A stretch of DNA of 9,298 nt from an uncultured Parasphingopyxis sp. (lineage in GTDB: Bacteria; Pseudomonadota; Alphaproteobacteria; Sphingomonadales; Sphingomonadaceae). The stretch spans positions 1 to 9,298 of the forward strand of contig CAJQMX010000100.1 in assembly GCA_905479515.1 (NCBI GenBank), given 5' to 3'. Positions 1 to 7,382 of the stretch are shown in pieces (the first letter of the stretch is position 1; every line of letters starts with the position of its first letter). The notes beneath the pieces are model-generated. The model had not been told where the DNA came from, made no database searches, and worked only from the letters and a program-made list of their open reading frames with translations. The translations under genes were made by a program, and so were the position numbers.

Positions 1-201
1 CCCGATCTTTCGGGCAAAAAGCGCCAGCGCAAGCGACGCGGCATCGCTGAAATTGTGGAGCGCGTCGGCTATGAGCGACAACGACCCCGATATGACCCCG
101 CCAACAATTTGCGCGAATGTAAGCAGGACATTCGCAGTTACCGCCCACCAGAGGCGGGCATCGCTCATATGTTCGCTACCGTGATCGTGTCCCGCGCTCA
201 A
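1..201 (-). CDS. CzcD-like cation diffusion facilitator (CDF), N-terminal part, cut by window edge
   Basis: Only the first 67 codons are present; the gene runs off the left edge. The visible protein has a short His-bearing N-terminus (H5, H7, H11), a first transmembrane segment at about residues 17-37, and a second that begins with the CDF motif ADALHNFSDA. In that motif H49 and D53 are the two TM2 metal ligands expected of a Zn2+/Co2+/Cd2+ proton antiporter. Proteins of this family export divalent metal from cytoplasm to periplasm as dimers. The likely start is TTG at 201-199, which overlaps the stop of the upstream gene as TTGA and has GGAG 7 nt upstream. An in-frame TGA lies just 5' of this point, so no longer start is possible. 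ATG at 168-166 (Met12) is the alternative but would drop the His residues. Unlike the CDF protein encoded just upstream, this one keeps the canonical HxxxD. TM3-TM6 and the C-terminal domain cannot be judged. Confidence 0.85.
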   Translation of the reverse strand, partial: MSAGHDHGSEHMSDARLWWAVTANVLLTFAQIVGGVISGSLSLIADALHNFSDAASLALALFARKIG

Positions 202-812
202 TGCGTGTCTCCGCGTTCATCATGAATATCCATGTGCGCATCGCGCAGGATGTCGATACCGCCATACAGGGCGATACCGGCAACCGCGATTCCGACCACC
301 AGATCGGGCCAGTTCGCGCCGGTCAGCATGACAACGATGCCGGCGATGATAATGCCGCCATTGGAGATGAAGTCGTTGAAGCTGAATGTAGTGGCGGCTC
401 GCAGGTTAACGTCCTTCGCCTTCATCTTTTGCAGCAACCGCAGGCAGATCAGATTCACCACTGCGGCCACCGCAGCCATCGCCATCATCATGAGACCACC
501 GGGATCGGACCCTTCCACGAAGCGCCGGATGGCATCGGCAATGACGCCGCCCGCGAAGACGAGGAGCATGATGCCGGAAAAGCGTGCGGCACCGCGCTTC
601 CAAGTCCGGGAACGAACGAGCGCAAGCAGGCTCAGCGCATAGACGATCGCATCCGACGAATTGTCGAGCCCGTTTGCAAGCAGCGCGTTGGAATCGGCGA
701 AATAACCAACCGCGAAGAATCCTATCGCGATGGCCACATTGAGCCATAGAACGATCCATAAGATGCGGCGCTTCTCGACCGAATCGAGATTGAGTTCTCC
801 TTCGCCGCTCAT
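198..812 (-). CDS. Short CDF-family cation transporter lacking the cytoplasmic domain
   Basis: This 204-residue protein is built almost entirely of membrane segments, roughly at 17-38, 42-66, 77-97, 107-128, 145-165 and 168-187. It matches the six-helix CDF transmembrane domain. It stops soon after TM6 with a tail containing H193, H197 and H204, so it lacks the ferredoxin-like C-terminal domain found in usual CDFs of about 300 residues. The TM2 motif reads GLDNSSDA, with D50 and D54 in the two ligand positions where the DmeF in this window has H and H and the partial CDF has H and D. The TM5 region NLRAATTFSFNDF aligns with NLRAAYLHVLAD of DmeF. This places F143 where the ligand His is expected, while D147 is kept. 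Metal selectivity is therefore likely altered, and transport activity is not assured. The start ATG overlaps the stop of the SpoIIAA-like gene (ATGA), and the stop overlaps the next CDF start (TTGA). The family call is firm; the substrate is unknown. Confidence 0.88.
   Translation of the reverse strand: MSGEGELNLDSVEKRRILWIVLWLNVAIAIGFFAVGYFADSNALLANGLDNSSDAIVYALSLLALVRSRTWKRGAARFSGIMLLVFAGGVIADAIRRFVEGSDPGGLMMMAMAAVAAVVNLICLRLLQKMKAKDVNLRAATTFSFNDFISNGGIIIAGIVVMLTGANWPDLVVGIAVAGIALYGGIDILRDAHMDIHDERGDTH
209..212 (-). promoter_or_regulatory. Ribosome binding site (GGAG) supporting a TTG start
   Basis: GGAG on the minus strand lies 7 nt before the TTG at 201-199. It sits inside the last codons of the preceding CDF gene, and the start overlaps that gene's stop (TTGA). 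This supports TTG over the internal ATG at 168 and suggests translational coupling of the two CDF genes. Confidence 0.5.
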
Positions 813-1180
813 GTGGCACTGCCGCCGTCACGAACCCAGCTTTCGGCGGCATTGTGTTTGGAGGGTGCGAAGAACCTCATCTCCGCGCGAAAAATCGGAT
901 CGAATAGCTTCGTGCCCCATTCTTGCCATTTCTTGTCGCCGATGATCGCGATCCGGCCAAATTGATCCTTGTGCCGCACATCGAATTTTATATCGCGCCA
1001 GAGGCCGGAAATATCCCATCCTTCAAAGTCCGGAGCCAGTTCGATCATCATCGGAACCGTCCCGGCCTTTTTCTCGGCGATCCGCTCAAACAGCGGTACG
1101 AAGGTATCGTAATTTTGCTCGGTAAGAGTTCCGCTTGCCTTGATTTGAAGTATTCCTGCTATTTCCTGTGCTTGCAGCAT
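809..1180 (-). CDS. SpoIIAA-like (STAS/CRAL-TRIO fold) protein
   Basis: The protein is about 123 residues, soluble, with no signal peptide or membrane segment. It resembles the SpoIIAA-like family (PF11964 type): an N-terminal beta strand (GILQIKASGTLTEQNY), an acidic strand (MMIELAPDFEGWD), then WRDIKFD, a beta strand of the form FGRIAIIGDKKWQEW, and a C-terminal FRAEMRFF...ESWV helix. Members are small cytoplasmic proteins, some of which probably bind lipid-like ligands; no biochemical role in metal resistance is established. Start choice: ATG at 1180-1178 has GGAG 5 nt upstream. A GTG at 1186-1184 would add two residues (V-T) but overlaps that Shine-Dalgarno. The stop overlaps the next gene's ATG (ATGA), so it is probably co-translated with the short CDF. 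It sits in a czc operon, which suggests an accessory or regulatory role, but this is inference. Confidence 0.85.
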   Translation of the reverse strand: MLQAQEIAGILQIKASGTLTEQNYDTFVPLFERIAEKKAGTVPMMIELAPDFEGWDISGLWRDIKFDVRHKDQFGRIAIIGDKKWQEWGTKLFDPIFRAEMRFFAPSKHNAAESWVRDGGSAT

Positions 1181-1185
1181 AGTCA

Positions 1186-1189
1186 CTCC
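1186..1189 (-). promoter_or_regulatory. Ribosome binding site (GGAG) deciding the SpoIIAA-like start
   Basis: GGAG lies 5 nt before ATG at 1180-1178. It overlaps the rival GTG at 1186-1184, which favours the ATG as the start codon. Confidence 0.45.
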
Positions 1190-1257
1190 ATTCCCAATTG
1201 GTCACTATTCAACGGCTTACGGCCAACTTGGTTGCCGCAACTATGCAATTCCGCCAT

Positions 1258-1596
1258 TCACAATTTTTCCAAACCCGTCGTCACCACTTCGACCTTTTCC
1301 AACGTGACAAGGCCGATCCCGCGAAGATCATCGAGCAAATTTGCGAAAGCGCGAAGATGCTCTTCTGTGTCGACAAGCTCGATCACCATTGGCGGATTAT
1401 CGCCGATACCGAACGAATGATGCTCATGGACTGCCGATCCGGACGCGAACCCGAGTCTGCCTCTAAGCACCGTGGCACCAGCCAGCCCGGTTTTTCGCGC
1501 TCGTCCCACGATAACGTCCACGACTTCGTCATCGCCGTGCATTGCCGATTCGTCCGTATAGATACGCATCAGCATGGCATCCTTTGATATCATCAT
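1258..1596 (-). CDS. DUF190 family PII-like protein
   Basis: The 112-residue protein carries the hallmarks of DUF190 (PF02641), a PII/CutA-like small trimeric fold. These are RIYTDESAMHG (11-21), the helix-turn ARKTGLAGATVLRGRLGF (33-50), and the strand-helix PMVIELVDTEEHLRAF (69-84). An EHH stretch at 58-60 lies in the position of the flexible loop. PII-like proteins generally sense small effectors such as nucleotides and regulate a neighbouring membrane transporter. DUF190 proteins also occur beside CrcB fluoride channels, but here the neighbour is an RND metal pump. A perfect AGGAGG 6 nt before the ATG pair supports the start at 1596; Met2, Met8 and Met10 are weaker alternatives. It lies 40 bp after czcA and 77 bp before the SpoIIAA-like start, in the same orientation, so it is probably in the same operon. 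A role in sensing metal or controlling CzcCBA is inferred. Confidence 0.88.
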   Translation of the reverse strand: MMISKDAMLMRIYTDESAMHGDDEVVDVIVGRARKTGLAGATVLRGRLGFASGSAVHEHHSFGIGDNPPMVIELVDTEEHLRAFANLLDDLRGIGLVTLEKVEVVTTGLEKL

Positions 1597-1602
1597 CTGG
1601 AT

Positions 1603-1608
1603 CCTCCT
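1603..1608 (-). promoter_or_regulatory. Consensus Shine-Dalgarno (AGGAGG) of the DUF190 gene
   Basis: A full AGGAGG lies 6 nt before the first ATG at 1596. It is the strongest ribosome binding site in the window, stronger than that of czcA, which suggests the PII-like protein is made in larger amounts than the pump. Confidence 0.7.
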
Positions 1609-1636
1609 GTTTCTTCATCAGGCTCTATTTCATTCC

Positions 1637-4600
1637 TCATAACTGGTGCCGCGGTTTCCAGCGGAATGATGGCAAGCTAGGCAAATTGGGCATCCGGCGT
1701 TTGAACCCCGCCGACCAATCTTCACCTTCACGGCCAAGTATCAGTCTGGTCACGGCCGGAAGGACGAACAGCGTCAGGGCCGTCGCCGTGATCAATCCGC
1801 CGATCACCACGATGGCCAGTGGTTTCTGGACTTCCGCACCTGTCCCGGTTGCGATCGCCATTGGAACGAACCCAAGCGACGGAACAATTGCGGTCATCAG
1901 TACCGAACGGAAGCGTTCCACAGCTCCGCCAAAAATCGCTTCATCGAGATCCATGCCGTCATTAAGACGTCCCTGGAAACTCGTCATCATCACGAGGCCA
2001 TTCAGAACAGCAACGCCCGCCAAAACGATAAAACCCACCGCAACCGATATGGAGAAAGGCAAACCTGTGAGCGCGAGCGAGAATATGCCGCCCGCAATTC
2101 CCAGCGGCACGGTGGTAAACACGGCAATCGCCATCCGGATATTGCCGAGCGCCATCACCAGCAATCCGAAGATCATCAGAGCGATGATTGGCACAACCAG
2201 GCCGATCCGCGCCTGCGCTGCCTGAAGGTTTTCAAACTGTCCGCCCCATTCCAGAAACACGCCGGGTGGCAGATCGATTTGCTGATCGATATTCTCGCGG
2301 GCTTCGGCGACCAGCGAACCCACGTCCCGCCCGCGTACATTTAGCTGGACGACGACCCGTCTTTGTCCATTTTCGCGGCTGATCTGGTTGAGTCCTTCGA
2401 CTTCTGAAAGAGTCGCAAGTGAACGGAGCGGGACCGACGATCTTCGGCCCATGCCATTCTCGGGCAAAACAACAGGCAATGCACCGATCGCATCGAGATC
2501 GTCGCGCACGTCGCCTGGAAGCCGGACGACAATATCGAACCGCCTGTCACCCTGGAAAACGATCCCGCTCTCCATCCCGCCAAGCGCCGCGCTGACTGTC
2601 GCCGCGACTTCGTCTACTGTCAGACCGTGAGCGGCGATCGCCGAGCGATCAAATTGAACGTCGAGCGTAGGAAACCCTTCAGTCTGCTCGACCCGGACAT
2701 CAGCGCTACCTTCGATGTTCGAAAATACTCGGGCAATCTGATTCGCGGTAGCGGTCAGCTGTTCCAGATCGTCGCCGAAGACCTTGACCGCGACATCGCC
2801 GCGTACGCCGGCAATCAGTTCGTTGAAACGCATTTCGATCGGTTGGCTGAACTCGAAATTATTGCCGATCAGCCCTGAAAGCGCCTCTTCCATCTGTTCG
2901 ACCAGTTCCGCCTTCGGAAGCGATGGGTCGGGCCAATCACCACGTGGACGCAGAATGATAAAGGCGTCAGATATATTCTGCGGCATAGGGTCGCTTGCCA
3001 CTTCGGCCGTGCCAGTCTTCGAATACATGTACCGGACCTGCGGAAAACGCGAGATAGTCCGTTCGATCTGCCGCTGCATCTCGACCGACTGGTCGAGCGA
3101 GGTCGACGGAATCCGGATCGCTTGGACCGACAGATCCTGCTCATCGAGTTGAGGCATGAACTCGCTGCCGACAAAATTGAATACGCCCAGCGAGAAGGCG
3201 AAGATGGCAAAGCCAATGATCGCCGTGCGTTTCGGGAAAGCGAGTGCCTTTCGCAGTGCTGACTCATATTTGCTTTTCGCCCAACTCACAGGCCGAACTT
3301 CCTTCTCTGCAACGCGTCCGCGAATGAGCAGCGCGAGAAGCGCCGGCACGAGCGTCAGCGAAAGAATGAAGGCTGAAGCCAAAGCGAGCATGACCGTGAT
3401 CGCCATCGGCGAGAAGGTTTTACCCTCGATCCCTTGAAAGGTGAGCAGCGGCACAAAGACGAGCAGAATGATCGCCTGACCAAAGAGAGAGGGTCTGATC
3501 ATCTCGCGCGTCGAGGCAATGACTTCCTCCAGCCTTTCGTCGAGCGAGAGCAGCCGCCGCTCTTCATGTTGCCGCCCCGCCATCCGGCGGAGGAAATTCT
3601 CGACGATGATGACACTGCCATCGACGATCAGTCCAAAATCGAGCGCGCCGAGGCTCATCAAATTGCCTGAAACACCGAACCGGTTCATGCCAATGGCCAT
3701 CATCAGGAATGAAAGTGGAATCACGAGCGCGGTGATGATTGCGGCGCGGAAATTGCCGAGGAGAAGAAACAGCGCGACGATGACGAGCAGAGCGCCTTCG
3801 GTGAGATTCTTTTCGACTGTACTGATCGTAGCGTTGACTAGCTTCGAGCGATCGAGCACGACTTGGACTTCAATATCCGGTGGCATCGATTCAGCGATCT
3901 GCGCCAAACGTTCACCGGATGCCGCCGCCACCGCTCGGCTGTTCTCACCGAGCAGCATCAAGGTGGTTCCAACGACAACTTCTTCGCCATTTTCTGTTGC
4001 CGCGCCAGTGCGCAGGTCCCCCCCATTTTGAACTGTAGCGACATCACGGACTCGGACAGGAATGCCTTCGCGGCGGGCGATGATGGCATTCTCGATTTCG
4101 TCGATTGTACGAATGCGGGCATCGGCGCGGACTAGGAACGCCTCGCCTCCCCTTTGAACGAAATTGGCCCCTACGGAGAGATTTGTACTTTCTAGCGCCT
4201 CCGATAGATCATCAAAGCCAATGCCGTAGGACGCCAATCCTGCGGGAGATGGCGTCACCACGAACTGGCGCGCATAGCCGCCGATCGAATCAACACCAGC
4301 GACGCCCGGAACGTTCCGCATCTGCGGACCGATAACCCAATCCTGCAAGGTTCTGAGATAGGCGGCACGCGATACTTCGTCGGTAAGCCTCTCGCCTTCC
4401 GGGGTCAGATAAGAGCCGTCAGGCTGCAAGCCTGGCCCGGCATTTGCCTCGCCCTCCTCTCGTTCTGCATAGCTGACGGTCCACATGAGGACCTCGCCGA
4501 GACCCGTTGATACCGGCCCCATAGCCGGTTCGGCGCTGTCGGGAAGGTTCTCACGAACGGTCGTCAATCGCTCGGCCACCTGCTGGCGTGCGAAATAGAT

Positions 4601-4906
4601 ATCGACGTCGTCATCAAATATCGCGCTGACCTGCGAAAAGCCGTTACGCGAGATTGAACGGGTCGTTTGCAAGCCCGGAATACCGGCGAGCGAAGTCTCG
4701 ACCGGAAATGTCACCAGCCGTTCGATGTCGAGCGGCGCCAAGGACGGATCCACCGTATTGATTTGCACCTGATTGTTGGTGATGTCCGGCACCGCATCGA
4801 TCGGCAGCCTGACCAGATTGTATATGCCCAAGGCCGCGACTGCGGCGACGAGAAACACGACTATATAACGATTGCGAACCGAGAGTTCGACGAGATGCGC
4901 GATCAT
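1637..4906 (-). CDS. czcA: CzcA-type heavy-metal efflux RND transporter (HME-RND)
   Basis: This 1089-residue protein is the inner-membrane proton antiporter of a tripartite metal efflux pump. It has the RND plan: TM1 at about 13-32, a large periplasmic loop containing FPVETSLAGIPGL and QQVAERL, a TM2-TM6 bundle from about 368, a second TM at about 562-580 followed by a second periplasmic loop, and a C-terminal bundle. TM4 carries DFGLIVDGSVIIVEN, with D423, D429 and E436 spaced exactly like the proton/metal relay of Cupriavidus CzcA. This points to Zn2+/Co2+/Cd2+ rather than Cu+/Ag+. The segment TAEVASDPMPQNISDAF is also CzcA-like. It is slightly longer than CzcA or CusA, partly from a polar insert near residues 147-180. 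GGAG lies 8 nt before the ATG. The gene lies 28 bp after czcB, and czcC, czcB and czcA are in the usual order. Exact metal specificity among Zn, Co, Cd and Ni is not certain. Confidence 0.97.
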   Translation of the reverse strand: MIAHLVELSVRNRYIVVFLVAAVAALGIYNLVRLPIDAVPDITNNQVQINTVDPSLAPLDIERLVTFPVETSLAGIPGLQTTRSISRNGFSQVSAIFDDDVDIYFARQQVAERLTTVRENLPDSAEPAMGPVSTGLGEVLMWTVSYAEREEGEANAGPGLQPDGSYLTPEGERLTDEVSRAAYLRTLQDWVIGPQMRNVPGVAGVDSIGGYARQFVVTPSPAGLASYGIGFDDLSEALESTNLSVGANFVQRGGEAFLVRADARIRTIDEIENAIIARREGIPVRVRDVATVQNGGDLRTGAATENGEEVVVGTTLMLLGENSRAVAAASGERLAQIAESMPPDIEVQVVLDRSKLVNATISTVEKNLTEGALLVIVALFLLLGNFRAAIITALVIPLSFLMMAIGMNRFGVSGNLMSLGALDFGLIVDGSVIIVENFLRRMAGRQHEERRLLSLDERLEEVIASTREMIRPSLFGQAIILLVFVPLLTFQGIEGKTFSPMAITVMLALASAFILSLTLVPALLALLIRGRVAEKEVRPVSWAKSKYESALRKALAFPKRTAIIGFAIFAFSLGVFNFVGSEFMPQLDEQDLSVQAIRIPSTSLDQSVEMQRQIERTISRFPQVRYMYSKTGTAEVASDPMPQNISDAFIILRPRGDWPDPSLPKAELVEQMEEALSGLIGNNFEFSQPIEMRFNELIAGVRGDVAVKVFGDDLEQLTATANQIARVFSNIEGSADVRVEQTEGFPTLDVQFDRSAIAAHGLTVDEVAATVSAALGGMESGIVFQGDRRFDIVVRLPGDVRDDLDAIGALPVVLPENGMGRRSSVPLRSLATLSEVEGLNQISRENGQRRVVVQLNVRGRDVGSLVAEARENIDQQIDLPPGVFLEWGGQFENLQAAQARIGLVVPIIALMIFGLLVMALGNIRMAIAVFTTVPLGIAGGIFSLALTGLPFSISVAVGFIVLAGVAVLNGLVMMTSFQGRLNDGMDLDEAIFGGAVERFRSVLMTAIVPSLGFVPMAIATGTGAEVQKPLAIVVIGGLITATALTLFVLPAVTRLILGREGEDWSAGFKRRMPNLPSLPSFRWKPRHQL

Positions 4907-4934
4907 GACTGTCGCTCCGAATCAAATATGTTGA

Positions 4935-6101
4935 TCAATGTTCTGCTTCCCCGCGCCCGAGTTCGGCCTTGAGGAGAAAGGCATTCCGGCCGGCAATGTG
5001 CGTTCCGGCTGCGATGCCCTCGACGATCTCGATGCGGTCACCGCTGCGCGCGCCGGTACGGACCGGCTGAGCGCGAAAGCCGGTCGGCGTGCGGACGAAC
5101 ACGACATCGCGTCCTTCGACCGACTGCACCGCTTCGGCGGGCACTACCAATGCCGACGAACCGGCTCCCTCGGATCGCGTCCTGATGCGCGCTCGGACAT
5201 ATTCGCCAGGTACCAAACCAGCATTTGCGCCTGGCGAAAGCACGACGATTGCAGAACGATTTTCCAAGTTCGCCGCTGGCGTCACAGCAAGCACTCTTGC
5301 AGCAATTTCGCCTTCTGGAGTCTCCACCCGCGCAATGTCACCAGAGGCTATCCTGCGGGCATCTTCGGCAGGTACTGCGACTTCGATCTGAATCTCGTTC
5401 GGATTGGAAATCCGGAAAAGCTCATCTTGCGGCGTAACATAGGAACCAAGAACAGCAGGCGCGCTCGTTACCCTGCCGCTGATCGGTGACCTGACCGCGA
5501 TAAAACGACCGGTAACGCTGGATGCAGCGGCAGATTGCCGGGCCCGATTGGCTTCGGCTGTCGCCTGCTGGAGTTCTGCTCGCGCCGTATCGAGGTCCGC
5601 TCTTGCGGTCACTCGTTCTTCATATAGGCGGCGTTCTCTCTCAAAGCGCGTTCGAGCCAGTTCCGCACGCGACGCTGCGGCAGCGACGTCCGAGCTGATC
5701 GTGGCGGCCTCTCGGCTTTCAATCGTTGCAACCGTATCGCCTCTTTGCACGGCATCGCCCAACCGCTTGTTGATACGAGTCACCCGGCCTTCAGCACCGG
5801 CGCTGAGAACGGCCTGCCCTTGAGGTGACGGAGCGACGCTGCCCTGGGCGATGATCTCGGCAGCGAGCGAGCCGGCTTCCAGCGCAATGATGTCAATCTC
5901 TGATGTACGGATTTGCTCGTCGGTCAGGCGTATCACGCCTTCTTCTTCAGAATGGCCCTCTTCGCTTTCGGTGGATATTTCCGTGGGCGGTCCGCTATCG
6001 GTGCCGGGCCGCAGAAATACAAAAGCTAAGACCAGTAGCAGGGCACCGATAAGCGTTGCCCCGATGATTTTTGTCCTGTTCATCGGATTGATGTCCTTCA
6101 T
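4935..6101 (-). CDS. czcB: CzcB-type periplasmic adaptor (membrane fusion protein) of RND efflux pump
   Basis: The 388-residue protein has an N-terminal membrane anchor at about 11-30 and then an acidic, His-containing linker (EEGHSEEEG, 48-55). The first lipoyl half follows at about 95-130 (SAGAEGRVTRINKRLGDAVQRGDTV has the typical G-V and GD-V pattern). A coiled-coil hairpin rich in Ala, Arg and Glu spans about 135-195. The second lipoyl half contains RSPISGRV (204-211), followed by a beta-barrel and a membrane-proximal domain to the C-terminus. It should link CzcA to CzcC in the periplasm and may hand metal to the pump. Its ATG overlaps the czcC stop (ATGA). No clear Shine-Dalgarno precedes this ATG, which fits translational coupling. 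Met7 at 6083, with AAGGA about 10 nt upstream, is a possible alternative start. It lacks an additional C-terminal metal-chaperone domain such as that seen in some CusB/SilB systems. Confidence 0.95.
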   Translation of the reverse strand: MKDINPMNRTKIIGATLIGALLLVLAFVFLRPGTDSGPPTEISTESEEGHSEEEGVIRLTDEQIRTSEIDIIALEAGSLAAEIIAQGSVAPSPQGQAVLSAGAEGRVTRINKRLGDAVQRGDTVATIESREAATISSDVAAAASRAELARTRFERERRLYEERVTARADLDTARAELQQATAEANRARQSAAASSVTGRFIAVRSPISGRVTSAPAVLGSYVTPQDELFRISNPNEIQIEVAVPAEDARRIASGDIARVETPEGEIAARVLAVTPAANLENRSAIVVLSPGANAGLVPGEYVRARIRTRSEGAGSSALVVPAEAVQSVEGRDVVFVRTPTGFRAQPVRTGARSGDRIEIVEGIAAGTHIAGRNAFLLKAELGRGEAEH

Positions 6102-7324
6102 TGTGCAATCGCGCGAAGAAGGGTTGCGGCGGCAGTATCCCGCGCCTCTCTCGCATTGATGAGTGCATTGAGCGCGGAATCGCGCGCTTCGGTAGCGTCA
6201 AGCAGTTCGATCAGGCTGAAACGCCCAGCGCGATAACCGATATCGGCAAGCCGCAATGCTTCTTCAGCCTGTGGAACAGTCCTGTTTTCGAGCGTATCGA
6301 CGCGATCTTCAGCGGCTCTCAATGTCGCCCGCGAGCTTGCAATTGCTCGCACCGATTCAACCATAAGCAATGACCGTTGCGCCTGCGCCGATCTAGCAGC
6401 GGCTTGAGCAACTGCAATTGCCCCTTGGTTGCGATTACCGAATGGCAGTTCGAACGAGGCAGCCGCAACGAATCCTTGCGCATTGGCCTCCTCATTGCGG
6501 CGAACACCAGCCGATAGCGTCACGTCGGGTGTTCGAAGCGAACGTTCGCGACCAATAACGGCTTCCGCTGCCTCGAGTTCGGCATCGGCCAGCCGGATCG
6601 CCAGCACGGAGAGTGGTTCAAGCGGTGCGCTGTTGGTATTCAGCAAGAGCGAGGCTTCATCAACCGAGGTAGGCGGATTTGCGTCGCCCCAAAGCGCTGC
6701 CAGCAAACGCCGCGCATTTTCATCCTCGACGCGTCTTTGGGTCACTTCCGCTTCGGCTTCACCGAGATTTGATTGCGCGCGCAGCGCTCTTAGTGGTGGA
6801 TCGCGGCCTACTTCAACCAAGACGTTAGCTATGCGGGCTAGCTCTCGTGAACGCTCGAGCGCCTGTTCGGCAAGGCGAAGCCGCTGCCTAGCCGTAACGG
6901 CGTCAATGAATCGTTCGCGCACGGAAAGGGTCAAATCTGCCCTGGCGATTTCCGCCCTGATCTCCGCGACATCTGTTTCGGCACGTGCTGCGTTAACGCG
7001 CGCTCGCCTCTTGCCGCCAAGCTCCAAGCGCTGACCGACCGCAAGTGTGGTTTCGGTGGACTGAAAACCCTGAAACACCCCGGTCCCGGCGATATTCTCG
7101 ACCTCGACGGAAATTTCCGGATTTGGCCGCAGTCCAGCCTGTTGCTGGTTACCGCGGGCAATATCAACCTGTGCTTGAGCCACATCTACCGAAGGTGATG
7201 CCCCCGCCAGCTCCAGGGCTTCGGCCAAAGTTAGCGATTCATCCTGAGCGGACGCGGCTGATGCCACGGCCATTGCGAACAACACACCCAACAAGGTGCG
7301 CCGACACGCGCATAAAACTGACAT
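6098..7324 (-). CDS. czcC: CzcC-type outer-membrane efflux channel (TolC family)
   Basis: From the ATG at 7324 the protein is 408 residues. A signal peptide (MSVLCACRRTLLGVLFAMAV then ASAASA) is predicted to be cut before Q27. The mature part has the duplicated alpha-helical outer-membrane efflux repeats, with long Ala/Arg/Glu-rich helices. The family motifs LRPNPE (65-70), GQRLELGGKRRARV (97-110) and, near the end, GYRAGRFSLIELLDA (363-377) are present. It forms the trimeric tunnel through the outer membrane for CzcAB. An in-frame ATG ten codons upstream (7354) is open but would place extra residues ahead of the signal peptide. AGGAG 8 nt before 7324 decides for the shorter start. It follows the small Cys/His protein by 58 bp and overlaps czcB by ATGA. 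Confidence 0.95.
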   Translation of the reverse strand: MSVLCACRRTLLGVLFAMAVASAASAQDESLTLAEALELAGASPSVDVAQAQVDIARGNQQQAGLRPNPEISVEVENIAGTGVFQGFQSTETTLAVGQRLELGGKRRARVNAARAETDVAEIRAEIARADLTLSVRERFIDAVTARQRLRLAEQALERSRELARIANVLVEVGRDPPLRALRAQSNLGEAEAEVTQRRVEDENARRLLAALWGDANPPTSVDEASLLLNTNSAPLEPLSVLAIRLADAELEAAEAVIGRERSLRTPDVTLSAGVRRNEEANAQGFVAAASFELPFGNRNQGAIAVAQAAARSAQAQRSLLMVESVRAIASSRATLRAAEDRVDTLENRTVPQAEEALRLADIGYRAGRFSLIELLDATEARDSALNALINAREARDTAAATLLRAIAQ

Positions 7325-7332
7325 GTAGAAAA

Positions 7333-7337
7333 CTCCT
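7333..7337 (-). promoter_or_regulatory. Ribosome binding site (AGGAG) deciding the czcC start
   Basis: AGGAG lies 8 nt before the ATG at 7324-7322, which directly precedes a normal signal peptide. The upstream in-frame ATG at 7354 has no comparable site. Confidence 0.6.
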
Positions 7338-7382
7338 GACCAACAAAGAAACACGCTGTTTCAGCAGCGCGAACATCATTGA

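Noticed and set aside
1542..2225. Long plus-strand open frame
   Set aside because: It is the shadow of czcA and the DUF190 gene; the translation is rich in Pro, Ser, Thr and Arg with no domain.
6429..7034. Plus-strand open frame of 201 codons
   Set aside because: Shadow of czcC; Ser/Arg/Ala-rich translation typical of the reverse strand of a GC-rich helical gene.
7325..7354. Longer CzcC start at 7354
   Set aside because: The AGGAG site 8 nt before 7324 and a clean signal peptide from that ATG favour the shorter protein.
7350..7370. Small hairpin (CGCTG...CAGCG) between the Cys/His gene and czcC
   Set aside because: The stem is only about 5 bp with no T-run, so it is too weak to call a terminator or attenuator.
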